From positions 124,001-188,000 of the forward strand of contig NZ_JAFBEV010000002.1 in NCBI RefSeq assembly GCF_016908935.1: 64,000 bases of DNA, written 5' to 3'. This DNA comes from Sporolactobacillus spathodeae (GTDB lineage Bacteria > Bacillota > Bacilli > Bacillales > Sporolactobacillaceae). The notes beneath the pieces are model-generated. The model was not told the origin of the DNA, ran no database searches, and worked only from the letters and a program-made list of their open reading frames with translations. The translations under genes were made by a program, and so were the position numbers. Positions 7,213-16,671 of the stretch are shown here, piece by piece (the stretch's first letter is position 1; each line of letters begins with the position of its first letter).

Positions 7213-9525
7213 TTGAAACGTTTTTCACCTTTGAAGTTTGTTTCATCGTTGGTTGTATTCTTACTACTTGTTTCTCTCTTTTCCTATTATTCTGCTGACG
7301 CGCAGTCAAAACGTACCTATTATGTGCACCGGACATCGAAACTCTATGCATCTGCTTCATCCGGGAATTACATCCGCTATGTGCCAGTGAACGCTAAGCT
7401 GTCGACGGCAAGCAAGAAAAGCAGCAAACGCTATAGGGTCACCTATAACGGTCAGACGGGCTACGTGTATCGCGTTAATTTATCCGCGCGCCGCACAACG
7501 GTCAACCGTTATATTGCTAAGACTTCCTACCTGTATACGAGCAGAGACACATCAAAATCACGTATTCAGAAAATTGCTGTCGATAAAAGTCTGACAACAG
7601 ACAGCAATCTGAACAGCACGATGTATCATGTGAACTATAAGGGAAGGCGCGGTTATGTTTATCGAGTGAATTTGTCGACAGGTAAAACCCCGGTAACAAA
7701 ATTTGTGGTAAAAACATCAAGAATCTATAAAAATTACAGCCACACTAAAAGATATGCAACAACAATCCCAACGCAAACGCAGTTAACCACAACCAGCCCC
7801 CAGTCCAACCGAATGTTTTGGATTAGCTATAGGGGGATTCGTGGCTATGTCTACGCGTCCAATTTAGGGAGCAATCAGCAATACTATAACAACACGATCC
7901 CTTCTGGTGCCACGGGATACATAGCCGCCGGTGGCAATCATGGAATCTGGAGCAAGCCCTATGGACTTTATGGCGCCTCGGATATTGGAAAGGCTGCTGA
8001 TTATGTCAATGTGCCTTTATCAATTAAACAAGAATCAAAAGTCGGCAGCACCGTATGGATCCAGATTGCGTATAATGGACGGATTTTAGGTTGGGTACAT
8101 AAGGATATCGTTCAGGATGTCTCGCCGCATCTGTCGTTTGCTAATGTTAAACCGGATAATATTAATAATAATATTTATAATGCCCCTAGTGGGAAGGCTA
8201 TTGCTAATTTAGTCCCATATGCACAGTTGAAATTGAAGATTGATTATATTTCAAATGACGGTCAGTGGGTACATATTCGCAAATATACAGCTGGAACAAG
8301 TTTAGGTTGGGTGCCTGTCTCTAATCTTGATGTAGAGAATGCGGCAGGCAAACAAGGTAATATCATTAATGTTAATTATTCAGCATCGATCACAGATAGT
8401 GAGGGCCCTGTGTTTGATGACTCGGTAAATTTTCGGGGCTACTTGAACCAGTTTCAAAATGGAAATTCAGGTTTTATTGTGACAAAGGAAAAAATGGTTG
8501 GGAACGAAGAAATGTACAACCTTTCGCAAAATGGCCAATCGATTGGTTGGGTGCGTAGCAATACGATCCACGTAGTGAAACCAGGACTCACGGACAAGGA
8601 TTATGTTTTCTCGCTCATTCCTGACAATATTTACAATGGAACAGGTGACGGACTTTCCGCTGATACAAACGCGAAAATAAATGAACTTGGGCTTTATAAC
8701 GGGCACATGCTTGAGATTGTCAAACAGAGCGGTGATTACTCGTTTATTAAGTATAATGATTGGTATGACACGGACGGCAATGATATCGATTTAGGCTGGG
8801 TAAAAACAAACGACTTAAGCCAGCTCCCGAACCATACGGCCCAATTCCAAAATGTTTTCAGCACGGGTGGGGGAAATCAACAAGGATTGGCTTATAATTC
8901 GGATAAAGGCATCTATTATGTCGGCTATGATACCGGAAATGGCTACGGAAAGATCGTTCCGTACGTGAAAAACGGGTATGGACAATACACGCCCGACAAT
9001 AATCACGTGGTCGAAGACAAATTCGGACATGCCTGCGCATTAAGTTATAACCCATATGATGGTATGTTGTATGAGGTGAGCAGTGCAGGACCTGATCCGG
9101 TTCTCTATACGATTGATCCGGACAGCATGAGGGTGACGTCTACTGTAATAAAGGACATGCCGTATGTGTCGATGATGACGGTTAAAGATAAGGATACGCT
9201 GATTATGCTCACACAAGCGAGCGGTAGCGATGCATTCAGTGAATATTCTATAACCAACAAAAAGTACACAGATCCACATGCTCATAAAATTAAAAATATG
9301 GGTGTTGTTCAGGGCATGCAATACGATCAGTCGAACCATAAACTGTATTATCTGGCTAATAATTATGTAGCCGTGCTTGATGACGCGTATCAGTTGCTGC
9401 CTAACGATATTTTCCACTTTTCGATCCCGTCAGGTGGTCCGGCACAAGAAAGTGAAGGACTTACAATTGCGAATGAGAAGTTAACTATTGGGTTTGGCAA
9501 CCACCAAATTTTTCAACAAAAATAA
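7213..9525 (+). CDS. secreted SH3-like/GW-repeat protein with C-terminal propeller-like region
   Basis: A 770-residue exported protein. Residues 1-32 form a signal peptide (basic start, hydrophobic FVSSLVVFLLLVSLFSYY, ADAQS cleavage region). Residues about 35-240 carry three related SH3-like units ending GYVYRVNLS, GYVYRVNLS and GYVYASNLG. Then follow four or five units ending in a GW motif (LGWVHKD, LGWVPVS, IGWVRSN, LGWVKTN), as in GW/SH3b cell-wall-binding modules. The last 230 residues lack these and show repeated aromatic/Gly-Asp strands (GLAYNSDKGIYYVGY, LSYNPYDGMLYEV, MQYDQSNHKLYYL) suggesting a beta-propeller. There is no LPXTG motif or catalytic motif, so attachment to the wall would be non-covalent. 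Start is TTG at 7213. Function unknown; a wall-binding role is inferred. Confidence 0.75.
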   Translation: MKRFSPLKFVSSLVVFLLLVSLFSYYSADAQSKRTYYVHRTSKLYASASSGNYIRYVPVNAKLSTASKKSSKRYRVTYNGQTGYVYRVNLSARRTTVNRYIAKTSYLYTSRDTSKSRIQKIAVDKSLTTDSNLNSTMYHVNYKGRRGYVYRVNLSTGKTPVTKFVVKTSRIYKNYSHTKRYATTIPTQTQLTTTSPQSNRMFWISYRGIRGYVYASNLGSNQQYYNNTIPSGATGYIAAGGNHGIWSKPYGLYGASDIGKAADYVNVPLSIKQESKVGSTVWIQIAYNGRILGWVHKDIVQDVSPHLSFANVKPDNINNNIYNAPSGKAIANLVPYAQLKLKIDYISNDGQWVHIRKYTAGTSLGWVPVSNLDVENAAGKQGNIINVNYSASITDSEGPVFDDSVNFRGYLNQFQNGNSGFIVTKEKMVGNEEMYNLSQNGQSIGWVRSNTIHVVKPGLTDKDYVFSLIPDNIYNGTGDGLSADTNAKINELGLYNGHMLEIVKQSGDYSFIKYNDWYDTDGNDIDLGWVKTNDLSQLPNHTAQFQNVFSTGGGNQQGLAYNSDKGIYYVGYDTGNGYGKIVPYVKNGYGQYTPDNNHVVEDKFGHACALSYNPYDGMLYEVSSAGPDPVLYTIDPDSMRVTSTVIKDMPYVSMMTVKDKDTLIMLTQASGSDAFSEYSITNKKYTDPHAHKIKNMGVVQGMQYDQSNHKLYYLANNYVAVLDDAYQLLPNDIFHFSIPSGGPAQESEGLTIANEKLTIGFGNHQIFQQK

Positions 9526-9535
9526 ATATTTATTG

Positions 9536-9574
9536 AAAAGCCGCAGGCATCACAACATGCCTGCGGCTTTTTTG
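9536..9574 (+). terminator. terminator of the SH3-like protein gene
   Basis: GCCGCAGGCAT / ATGCCTGCGGC 11-bp perfect stem with a 6-nt loop and TTTTTT. Confidence 0.92.
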
Positions 9575-9640
9575 CGATGTACTGCTGGAAATACGCTCAT
9601 TTCAAACACGAAAGTGCTGGGACACTTGTTCGAGAAGTCG

Positions 9641-9715
9641 CCCGTTCTGCCCGCGGCAAGCGAGCAGCCGGAGCGCATTTTTACTAAAAGACTTGACCAA
9701 GCCAAGTTTTTTTGT
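9641..9715 (+). repeat. partial copy of the dispersed repeat
   Basis: Contains GCCCGCGGCAAGCGAGCAGC, then GGAGCGCATTT and the degenerate tail GACTTGACCAAGCCAAGTTT. The left half is missing. Confidence 0.65.
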
Positions 9716-9853
9716 TCAAAGACCTATTTTGTGTTCCGTGCTCGAATACCTTTGCATAACGGATCGAAAACCTCTAGAATAAAAATAGATTTGTCGTAGG
9801 AGTGCTAGAGAAATAGAGTGACGAAACAGAAAAAGGGTGGGGAATGTCAAGCG

Positions 9854-10888
9854 ATGAGCGTACTTCTTAATTATTTGAAAAAACAATCGGTCAGGCGTGT
9901 GTTGATTTTCGCCTTGCTGATTTTCATTGTGTATTTGCTTCGCAGCATGATTGACTTACTTCTGCTGACCTTTATTTTTTCATTTTTGATTGATCGATTG
10001 GAAACCTTTCTGCACCGCAAAATTAAAGTGCCGAGACGACTCGTTGTCATCTTGCTGTATTGCCTGATCGGTGTAGGACTTTACGCGATGATCACCATTT
10101 ATATTCCGATTATTGCCGAGCAGACGGTTCAACTATTTGATTCAGTGATGAAATCACTGAAGAGCCTGCATGGTTCTGTTCTAATGAATGCGATCACCGA
10201 TCAAATCAAAAAATATAATGTTGACAGCTATCTGAAATCCGGAGTTAAATTCGTCATTGATTCCTTTTCGTCCTTCAGCTCCTTTGCGATTGATCTTTTC
10301 CTGGCTCTGTTGCTCAGTTTATTTTTTTCACTGGAAAAGGACCGGCTTATTGAATTCACCAAGGGATTCAAGACGAGTAAAATTGGTTTTTTCTATAATG
10401 AAGTAGCCTTCTTCGCTTCTCGCTTTGCCGAAACATTTGGCAAAGTACTTGAAGCGCAGTTTATGATTGCTATTGTGAATACCATTTTGACCACGATTGT
10501 GCTTGCTGTACTTCACTTCCCGCAATTATTCAGCATGGTCATCCTGATTTTTGTGCTGAGTTTGATTCCAGTGGCGGGTGTGATAATTTCGCTGATTCCG
10601 CTCTGCATCATCGGTTATACGATTGGCGGCATTCAAGATGTAATTTATATGGTGCTGACAATTCTAGCGGTGCATATCGTCGAAGCGTATGTGCTGAACC
10701 CGAAATTGATGTCGGCAAAAACGGAATTACCGGTTTTCTATACATTTGTTGTTCTCATTTTCTCTGAACATTTCTTTGGCATATGGGGCTTGATTGTCGG
10801 TATACCGATTTTTGTTTTCTTAATCGATGTACTGGGTGTGTCCTATAAACGGCCGAAAAAGCTGAGGAAAAAGGAACCCGTTGAATAA
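9854..10888 (+). CDS. AI-2E family transporter (UPF0118)
   Basis: A polytopic membrane protein of 344 residues from the preferred ATG at 9854 (GGTGGGG precedes it; a GTG at 9818 is in frame but adds a hydrophilic, unconserved leader). Hydrophobic segments lie near residues 15-55, 60-90, 140-160, 200-270 and 290-330. The family fingerprint is present: FVLSLIPVAGVIISLIPLCIIGYTIGG and VEAYVLNPKLMSAKTELPVFYTFVVLI, with a Gly-rich end (FFGIWGLIVGIPIFVFLIDV). Members include TqsA and ion/AI-2 exporters and sodium/proton antiporter-like proteins; the substrate here is unknown. It stands alone between the repeat and rlmN. Confidence 0.8.
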   Translation: MSVLLNYLKKQSVRRVLIFALLIFIVYLLRSMIDLLLLTFIFSFLIDRLETFLHRKIKVPRRLVVILLYCLIGVGLYAMITIYIPIIAEQTVQLFDSVMKSLKSLHGSVLMNAITDQIKKYNVDSYLKSGVKFVIDSFSSFSSFAIDLFLALLLSLFFSLEKDRLIEFTKGFKTSKIGFFYNEVAFFASRFAETFGKVLEAQFMIAIVNTILTTIVLAVLHFPQLFSMVILIFVLSLIPVAGVIISLIPLCIIGYTIGGIQDVIYMVLTILAVHIVEAYVLNPKLMSAKTELPVFYTFVVLIFSEHFFGIWGLIVGIPIFVFLIDVLGVSYKRPKKLRKKEPVE

Positions 10889-10958
10889 GCAGTGCTTGTT
10901 GCGGTAAAGGTAAGAAATTGTTAGGATAGAATCACTTGAAAATGAAAGAGGTAAGCGA

Positions 10959-12038
10959 ATGAGTAAACCATCAATCTATGGATTGACGCTGACTGAACTG
11001 ACTGCCTGGCTGCTCGATCACGGGGAGAAGAAATTCCGCGCGGCACAGATTTGGGACTGGCTGTATGTGAAGCGTGTTGGCGTTTTTGATGCGATGACTA
11101 ATCTTCCTCAAAAGGGAATTGAACTTCTGAAACAGAATTTTGAAATGGGTACGCTACGTGAGCAGATTCATCAGCAGGCTCAGGACGGCACAACTAAATA
11201 CCTGTTCCAACTGCTCGATGGCAATCTGATTGAAACCGTATTGATGCCTCATGAATATGGCTTGTCTGTCTGTGTAACCTCGCAAGTTGGCTGCAATATC
11301 GGCTGCAGCTTCTGTGCAAGCGGCTTGTTGCGGAAAAACCGCGATCTGACAAGTGGTGAAATGGTTGAGCAGCTGATGATGATTCAGAAAGATCTCGATA
11401 GTCAAGGGAAGGGCGAGCGTATTGGCCATGTTGTTGTGATGGGCATTGGTGAACCCTTTGATAATTTTGAACAGGTGGTCGCCTTTCTACGCGTTATTAA
11501 TGATCAAAAAGGACTGGCAATCGGTGCACGTCACATCACGGTATCGACGAGCGGTATTGTTCCAAAGATCTATGAATTTGCCGATATCGACTGGCAGGTC
11601 AATCTGGCAATTTCGCTGCACGCGCCAAATAATGAACTGCGCAGCAGAATTATGAAGATCAATAAGGCTTATCCGATTGAAAAACTTATGGATGCTGTTG
11701 ACTACTATCTGCAGAAAACGAATCGGAGAATCACCTTTGAATACATTTTGCTGAATGGGATTAATGACCACAAGGAAGAGGCGCTGCAGCTAGCGAAACT
11801 TCTTGAAAAGAAGCGACATCTCGCCTATGTCAATTTGATTCCTTATAACCCAGTTGAGGAGCATTCAGAGTATCAGCGCAGCGAGAAGGATTCAGTTATC
11901 GCCTTCTACGAGACACTGAAAAAACGCGGCATCAACGCTGTTGTCCGTAAAGAGTTCGGTACAGACATCGACGCGGCCTGTGGGCAGTTGCGCAGCAAAC
12001 AAATCAAAAAGGAACGCCAGAGAAAAGCGGAAGTTTAA
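10959..12038 (+). CDS. rlmN: 23S rRNA (adenine2503-C2)-methyltransferase RlmN, radical SAM
   Basis: A 359-residue radical SAM enzyme that methylates A2503 of 23S rRNA and A37 of some tRNAs. The cluster motif CNIGCSFC gives Cys112, Cys116 and Cys119. The C-terminal cysteine used in methyl transfer is Cys341 in [10 protein letters not shown]. The segments [16 protein letters not shown] and [13 protein letters not shown] are typical of RlmN. The family's Cfr branch (antibiotic resistance) is less likely because rlmN is the housekeeping form in this clade and no mobile context is present. The ATG at 10959 is preceded by AGAGG. Confidence 0.93.
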   Translation: MSKPSIYGLTLTELTAWLLDHGEKKFRAAQIWDWLYVKRVGVFDAMTNLPQKGIELLKQNFEMGTLREQIHQQAQDGTTKYLFQLLDGNLIETVLMPHEYGLSVCVTSQVGCNIGCSFCASGLLRKNRDLTSGEMVEQLMMIQKDLDSQGKGERIGHVVVMGIGEPFDNFEQVVAFLRVINDQKGLAIGARHITVSTSGIVPKIYEFADIDWQVNLAISLHAPNNELRSRIMKINKAYPIEKLMDAVDYYLQKTNRRITFEYILLNGINDHKEEALQLAKLLEKKRHLAYVNLIPYNPVEEHSEYQRSEKDSVIAFYETLKKRGINAVVRKEFGTDIDAACGQLRSKQIKKERQRKAEV

Positions 12039-12064
12039 GCGGTGAATGAGATAGAAGCGTATGA

Positions 12065-12095
12065 AGAGACGGGGGTGCAAACCACGTCTCTTTTA
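12065..12095 (+). terminator. rlmN terminator
   Basis: AGAGACG / CGTCTCT stem followed by TTTATTC. Confidence 0.75.
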
Positions 12096-12126
12096 TTCAA
12101 AGGGCAGAGCGGGCAAGGAAACGGCG

Positions 12127-12200
12127 ACACGCCCGCGGCAAGCGAGCAGCCGGAGCATATTTGTTACAAAAGGGACTTGGCTAAGGCAAGTTTTTCTTAA
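12127..12200 (+). repeat. partial copy of the dispersed repeat
   Basis: CGCCCGCGGCAAGCGAGCAG at the left, then the degenerate tail GACTTGGCTAAGGCAAGTTT. It abuts a second, longer copy, making a tandem pair. Confidence 0.7.
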
Positions 12201-12400
12201 AAGATAAGAATGTATAAGATTTGCAATAAAAATGCCGCGCAGGTGCGAGACGCCTGCGGGAAAAGCGAGCCAAGTGAGACCCCGCAGATTCTAGCCTGTC
12301 TGAGGAGGCTCACGGATCGCCCGCGGCAAGCGAGCAGCCGAAGCGCATTTGTTGAAAAAAGGCTTGGCAAGGCCCATCTTTTCTTAGCAAAAGTCATGAT
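12198..12400 (+). repeat. long copy of the dispersed repeat
   Basis: This is one of the most complete copies. The order is AAAGATAAGAATGTATAAG (left module), GCAATAAAAATGCCGCGCAG, GAGACGCCTGCGGGAAAAGC, GAGACCCCGCAGATTCTAGC, GAGGAGGCTCACGGATCGCC, CCGCGGCAAGCGAGCAGCCG and finally GCTTGGCAAGGCCCATCTTT. The GC-rich centre can fold, because GACGCCTGCGGG and CCCGCAG are complementary. Confidence 0.75.
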
Positions 12401-12407
12401 GAATTAA

Positions 12408-12438
12408 AAAACACCAGCAGCCCAGCTGCTGGTGTTTT
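12408..12438 (-). terminator. bidirectional-type terminator of the glycosyltransferase gene
   Basis: AAAACACCAGCAG / CTGCTGGTGTTTT, 13-bp perfect stem with A's on one side and T's on the other. Confidence 0.85.
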
Positions 12439-12453
12439 GGCATAAATAAATAG

Positions 12454-13641
12454 TTATGATTCGAAATTAATTTTATTCAACGAGGAAGCATTATGTTCCT
12501 GCGCCATGCCGGCCGTTTGCAGTTCTTCTTTAGGAACACTGAGAATGAAGTTGACGATGTTCTCAGGACTCTGTGGATCGACATATTCCTGCTGCGATTT
12601 CTTAATTTTCTTAAGCATCGCTACATTATCGTCAAGCAATTCGTTAATTGTCGGCACCAAATCACTCATGGAGTCACAGGTAATGGCTAGATGATACTTC
12701 TCAGCAAATCGTGGATTTCCCGCCTCCTGGCCAGGAAGTGCACCGGTAATCACAATTGGTGTATTACAGGAAACGGCTTCCATCATCACATTCGGACTGC
12801 TGCGGATGAATGCGATATCGGCGGCTGAAATCAAGTCTTGGATATTTTTCGTGAAGCCATATACCTTGACTTTATCACCATATTTTTTGCCAAGTGTTTT
12901 TTGCAGATGGGCCTGTAATTTCTCATTTCTACCCGCTACAATGGTAATATTGAAGCCAAAGTTGTCAATCAAGGTCTTTGCCATTTTGCCCATATTGCCG
13001 ACACCTTCGCCGCCACTCATAATTAAACAATTGAGCGGTTTATTCGGTGAGTACTGCTCGGTATCCGTAGCGACCGGCTCAGAATGATTGTAAAATCTTG
13101 ATCGAACCGGAAATCCGAAAACCTTGATTTTGTCTTCAGGAACGCCGAATTCAATGCATTTTTCCTTGGCCTCTTCCGTTGGGCTGATGACGTAATCCGC
13201 TCGCGCGTCCGCCCAAAATGGGGTAATGCTGATTAAATCGGCAATCAAGGTGACAAAAGGAATATGAATATCATTTTTTTCAAGAATATTTAACACAGAG
13301 CCATTAAAATTCGGATGGACGGTTAGAATGAGATCAGGCTTAACTTTGTCGAGCAGAGCAAGAAATCGAGTCCGAATCTTCATCTCTATCAAATGGTTGA
13401 CAAAAGGTACCTTGACCGATGTGTAGTCCCAAATGACTTTCCACAGGTTCTCTGAATTTCTGGTGATTGGTCCGTACATTTTGCCGACTTTAAGAAGCGC
13501 ACTCCCGCCAAGCGAAAAGCCATCGACGACGTGAATCTTCACATCCGGAACAATGTCGAATTTTTCACTCAAAGATTCAGTAATGCTTTTGTGGCCATGG
13601 CCCGTGTAATTTGACGATATGATGAGTATGTTTTTGATCAT
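12454..13641 (-). CDS. GT28-family glycosyltransferase, MGDG synthase/UgtP-like
   Basis: A 395-residue protein of the MGDG-synthase/MurG superfamily. The N-terminal acceptor domain starts IKNILIISSNYTGHGHKSITESL, with the GxGH motif. The C-terminal nucleotide-sugar domain has LIMSGGEGVGNMGKMAK and the ending block AFIRSSPNVMMEAVSCNTPIVITGALPGQE, which contains the conserved Glu/Pro-Gly-Gln pattern for UDP-sugar binding. Relatives add glucose or galactose to diacylglycerol at the membrane to make glycolipids and lipoteichoic acid anchors. It is not a close match to B. subtilis UgtP from what I recall, so the acceptor is open. The gene stands alone and diverges from an MFS gene. Confidence 0.75.
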   Translation of the reverse strand: MIKNILIISSNYTGHGHKSITESLSEKFDIVPDVKIHVVDGFSLGGSALLKVGKMYGPITRNSENLWKVIWDYTSVKVPFVNHLIEMKIRTRFLALLDKVKPDLILTVHPNFNGSVLNILEKNDIHIPFVTLIADLISITPFWADARADYVISPTEEAKEKCIEFGVPEDKIKVFGFPVRSRFYNHSEPVATDTEQYSPNKPLNCLIMSGGEGVGNMGKMAKTLIDNFGFNITIVAGRNEKLQAHLQKTLGKKYGDKVKVYGFTKNIQDLISAADIAFIRSSPNVMMEAVSCNTPIVITGALPGQEAGNPRFAEKYHLAITCDSMSDLVPTINELLDDNVAMLKKIKKSQQEYVDPQSPENIVNFILSVPKEELQTAGMAQEHNASSLNKINFES

Positions 13642-13817
13642 CGAAGATATCCTTTCTCTAACAATTGGACTGACCCGCTAGATAAGCAGTCTCTTCTGTC
13701 TAAGTTACATTGTATGATAAACTGGGACAAGAAACAATTTTTTTTCATAAGTTATTGATTAATCGTATCAGAAAGCCCTTGCAGCTGCAACGGCTTTCTC
13801 AAGGGAGCCGCTTGCAC

Positions 13818-15230
13818 ATGTCTCATCAGAAATTTACAACAATTTACGCCATTTCGGTTTATGTGAGCCTGGCCGCTTTTGACAATATTGTCATTGGCCT
13901 GTTCCCACCACTATTCAAGAGCATTTCTCAGGATATGGGTGTAGCTATTTCGTCCATGGGCGTGATTTCCGCGGTCAATATTCTAGCGACATCTTTTTCA
14001 TCGCTTTTTTGGGGCTATTTGTCAGGCAAATATAATCGAAAGCGGTTAATCATCTTCGGAACAATTATCTGGGTTATCGGTGTTTTCCTGACCTCGATAA
14101 GCCAGTCCTATTTGGACTTGATGGTCTATCAAATCATCACAGGTATCGGTCTTGGTTGCGTTGCGTCCATCGGGTTCAGCGCTTTAACCGATTACGTGCC
14201 ATACCATTCCCGCGGTGTTGTATTGAGTCTCTGGGGGATGTCACAAGGTCTTGGCGGTATTGCTGGTTCACTGCTGGCCTCGATTATTTCAACTTTATCT
14301 AATTGGCGCTTTCCATTTGAAATCTTGAGTTTTATTGGACTTTTGTTGATTTTTTTCTACTTTTTTGTAGAAGAACCGAAATTCGGCAGTGCGGAACCGG
14401 AATTACAGGCTCTGATTGCCGGTGGCAAAGACTATGTGTATCGGATCACGCTCGATCAGGTGCGTCTGATGATTGCCAAACGCAGCAATCTGCTGCTCTT
14501 CCTTCAAGGATTTTTCATGAATATTGCCACAGGCAGTCTGATTTGGCTGCCGACTTTATATATTGCGAAAATTGAAGAATTGGGATACGGGACGAAAATT
14601 GCCGTGATTGTTGCGGCGTTTCTGTACGGCATTTTTCAAATCGGTGGGACGCTTTCCTCCTTTTTCGGTTATCTCGGCGACGTGCTTCAGAAGCGTAGCT
14701 ATAAGGCAAGGGCACTCCTGACAGCCGCTTTGGTACTCATCACGATGCCTTTGTACATTCTATTATTTGTTTTTCCAATTGATAACCTGAGTCTGCCGCA
14801 TACGACGAATTCTGCCGCTCTGTTTATCAGTCTTGTCGCACAACTGTTTCTCAATCCATGGGTTTTGACCTTGTTTATTATTTCACTGTTTGCATCCGCG
14901 GCACAGTCTGCCAATACGCCGAATTGGCTTGCTCTGATAACAGACGTCAATCTTCCGGAACATCGCGGGACGGTCTTTAGTATCGCCAACCTGGCTAACA
15001 GTTTAGGACGGACAGTCGGCAACCTCGGCATGGGGGCGATTCTTGCTATCGTTTCGATTTACATCCATGATTCAGCCGATTATATACTGACAATGAGCTT
15101 ACTCCAGCTGCCGTTGATTCCGTCAGCGCTCTGCTATTATTTTATGGCTAAGTATAATGTCCAGGATATCCGTTCCGTGAAACAGACGCTTGGCAAACGA
15201 GGAAAAGTTTATTTAAGCGAAAAAAAATAA
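13818..15230 (+). CDS. MFS transporter
   Basis: A 12-TM major facilitator protein of 470 residues from the ATG at 13818. That start has AAGGGAG at 13801-13807; the upstream in-frame ATG at 13710 would add a non-membrane leader without a ribosome site. The family A-loop between TM2 and TM3 reads GYLSGKYNRKR. TM5 has SLWGMSQGLGGIAGS, and the late segment ANTPNWLALITDVNLPEHRGTVFSIANLANSLGR resembles spinster/OFA-like carriers. Substrate unknown. It is separated from the divergent glycosyltransferase gene by about 175 bp and ends before a terminator facing two minus-strand membrane genes. Confidence 0.8.
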   Translation: MSHQKFTTIYAISVYVSLAAFDNIVIGLFPPLFKSISQDMGVAISSMGVISAVNILATSFSSLFWGYLSGKYNRKRLIIFGTIIWVIGVFLTSISQSYLDLMVYQIITGIGLGCVASIGFSALTDYVPYHSRGVVLSLWGMSQGLGGIAGSLLASIISTLSNWRFPFEILSFIGLLLIFFYFFVEEPKFGSAEPELQALIAGGKDYVYRITLDQVRLMIAKRSNLLLFLQGFFMNIATGSLIWLPTLYIAKIEELGYGTKIAVIVAAFLYGIFQIGGTLSSFFGYLGDVLQKRSYKARALLTAALVLITMPLYILLFVFPIDNLSLPHTTNSAALFISLVAQLFLNPWVLTLFIISLFASAAQSANTPNWLALITDVNLPEHRGTVFSIANLANSLGRTVGNLGMGAILAIVSIYIHDSADYILTMSLLQLPLIPSALCYYFMAKYNVQDIRSVKQTLGKRGKVYLSEKK

Positions 15231-15303
15231 ACCGGCTGTTTGCCGCTTTATTCGAACATTCGCCAGATGAAGCACGAGTGGAAACGCTATTTTTATATTT
15301 GTT

Positions 15304-15345
15304 GCTCTCGCTTCTGTATAAACTTTGCGGGAGCGTTTATTTTCT
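15304..15345 (+). terminator. terminator of the MFS gene
   Basis: GCTCTCGC / GCGGGAGC stem (one G-T pair) followed by GTTTATTTTCTC, between convergent genes. It overlaps the 3' end of the minus-strand gene. Confidence 0.6.
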
Positions 15346-15867
15346 CTTGTTCTGCCGGTGCGATCTTCTTGCGGCTCGACGGGCGCCGCGGTATTGATCA
15401 TTTGCAGCGGCGCGCATCTGCTCGGGAAAACGCCAGGTCAGCATGATAACTTTGCCAAAGAGAATGCCGGCTAGCGAGAATAATATCGGGATATATGCCT
15501 GGCTTCCAATCAGTACCGTATGCACGTGAAAAGCTTCAAGATACCCATACTTTACGAGATAACGCACGGGGATGGATAGAAGCCAGACGGTTAAAGTCAG
15601 CCAGGAACCTCTGACCCACCAAAAACCGTCCGTCTCATAAACCGATGCGTACTTTCCCTGTATGAGACCAATCAGTCCGCCAAGCACGGTACTGATCACG
15701 AGTGAAAATGATTCGGGCAGACTGACTCCGGCATTTACGCTGAGGTAAATCGAATAAATGAGAAGGAGAAGCGGGAGGGTGAACAGGCTGCGCTTTAATA
15801 GACGTGATTTCAATTGGTGGCGAATCAAGAGCAGTAATAATACAAGAGCAATTAGAATTTCATTCAC
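15337..15867 (-). CDS. small polytopic membrane protein, possibly CcdC/DUF1453-like
   Basis: A 176-residue protein with four or five hydrophobic segments and a strongly basic tail (RGARRAARRSHRQNKRK). The preferred start is GTG at 15867, which follows GGAGGGG and begins 2 nt after the stop of the upstream gene; the longer in-frame ATG at 15906 would overlap that gene by 37 nt. The pattern of short Leu-rich helices with Arg/Lys between them resembles CcdC-type proteins, but this is weak. It is co-transcribed with the DUF2306-type gene. Function unknown. Confidence 0.65.
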   Translation of the reverse strand: MNEILIALVLLLLLIRHQLKSRLLKRSLFTLPLLLLIYSIYLSVNAGVSLPESFSLVISTVLGGLIGLIQGKYASVYETDGFWWVRGSWLTLTVWLLSIPVRYLVKYGYLEAFHVHTVLIGSQAYIPILFSLAGILFGKVIMLTWRFPEQMRAAANDQYRGARRAARRSHRQNKRK

Positions 15868-15869
15868 GC

Positions 15870-16517
15870 TTACCCCTCCAATCGTTTGGATGGTTGTTGC
15901 TTCCACGAAGCCTTATTGAGATAAATTTGTGCCGCCGCAAGATTTAGCAAGAGTGCGAGAACGATGGAAAGGGGAAAAGTGATGGAGAACGGGGCGTGAG
16001 AAAGTAGCTGCAAAATGACGAGCAGGACTCTGAACGTGACAAAAACGAAGGTGACTGCGTAGCTGCGAATCATCCATCGCCTGTGCGCGGCAATCTTCTT
16101 ATTCCGAATATGCAAAATGGCAAGGCCTGTCGTGACGAGCCAGAACAGATCAAGGAACAGAAAAGCAAGGGTAGAGGGAAGGCCGCCGGTTGCGAAGAGC
16201 GCAAGATAAGGGACGATGAGGCTATTCAGAAAGACAGAGTAGGCATAGATTCTGCCGAAGAATCGGTGCTGTTTACGTCGACGCTGGCTGAAATGCGTCA
16301 GTTGAAAGCCGCCACAAATTAGGGCAAGAATGCCAAGAATAATGTGGGGATAAAAGAAATAGAGCCAAATGGTGTACGGAAATGATCGGTCGCTAAGTTT
16401 TGCGGCAACCATTGCCGCTTGATCCGGCCTAAAAACGAAATACTGAATCACAACATAGACAGAAAGAAGCAAGGACAGGGCGTAAATGACAGGCAGAATC
16501 ACTTTTCTTTGAACCAT
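15870..16517 (-). CDS. DUF2306-type membrane protein
   Basis: A polytopic protein of 215 residues from the ATG at 16517, which has GGAGGAG upstream (the ATG at 16595 lacks one and overlaps the terminator zone). Six hydrophobic segments. The sequence YPHIILGILALICGGFQLTH, then RRRKQHRFFGRIYAYSVF and KKIAAHRRWMIRSYAVTF, shows the two His-Arg signatures of DUF2306 proteins (histidine in the membrane, HRxxGRxY and HRRWMIRS). Such proteins may bind haem; this is not established. First gene of a two-gene operon. Confidence 0.75.
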   Translation of the reverse strand: MVQRKVILPVIYALSLLLSVYVVIQYFVFRPDQAAMVAAKLSDRSFPYTIWLYFFYPHIILGILALICGGFQLTHFSQRRRKQHRFFGRIYAYSVFLNSLIVPYLALFATGGLPSTLAFLFLDLFWLVTTGLAILHIRNKKIAAHRRWMIRSYAVTFVFVTFRVLLVILQLLSHAPFSITFPLSIVLALLLNLAAAQIYLNKASWKQQPSKRLEG

Positions 16518-16610
16518 GGTTCTGTCTCCTCCTTGATTTCTGAGTGGGGAAAATGAAATTGGAAGCGCTGTCTCTATGGTAACATAACGACGCATCGATT
16601 GGAATGAATA

Positions 16611-16654
16611 AAGCCCCCCTGATCCTGGCCATACGGCTAGGATCAGGGGGGCTT
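16611..16654 (-). terminator. pepT terminator
   Basis: A very strong hairpin: AAGCCCCCCTGATCCT paired with AGGATCAGGGGGGCTT, loop about 12 nt; on the minus strand it runs into TTTATT. Confidence 0.92.
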
Positions 16655-16671
16655 ATCGACTAAGGCTTTGA

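Noticed and set aside
12210-12407. ORFs inside the repeat pair at 12.1-12.4 kb
   Set aside because: They translate the GC-rich dispersed repeat; the same frames recur wherever the repeat occurs and have no start signals.
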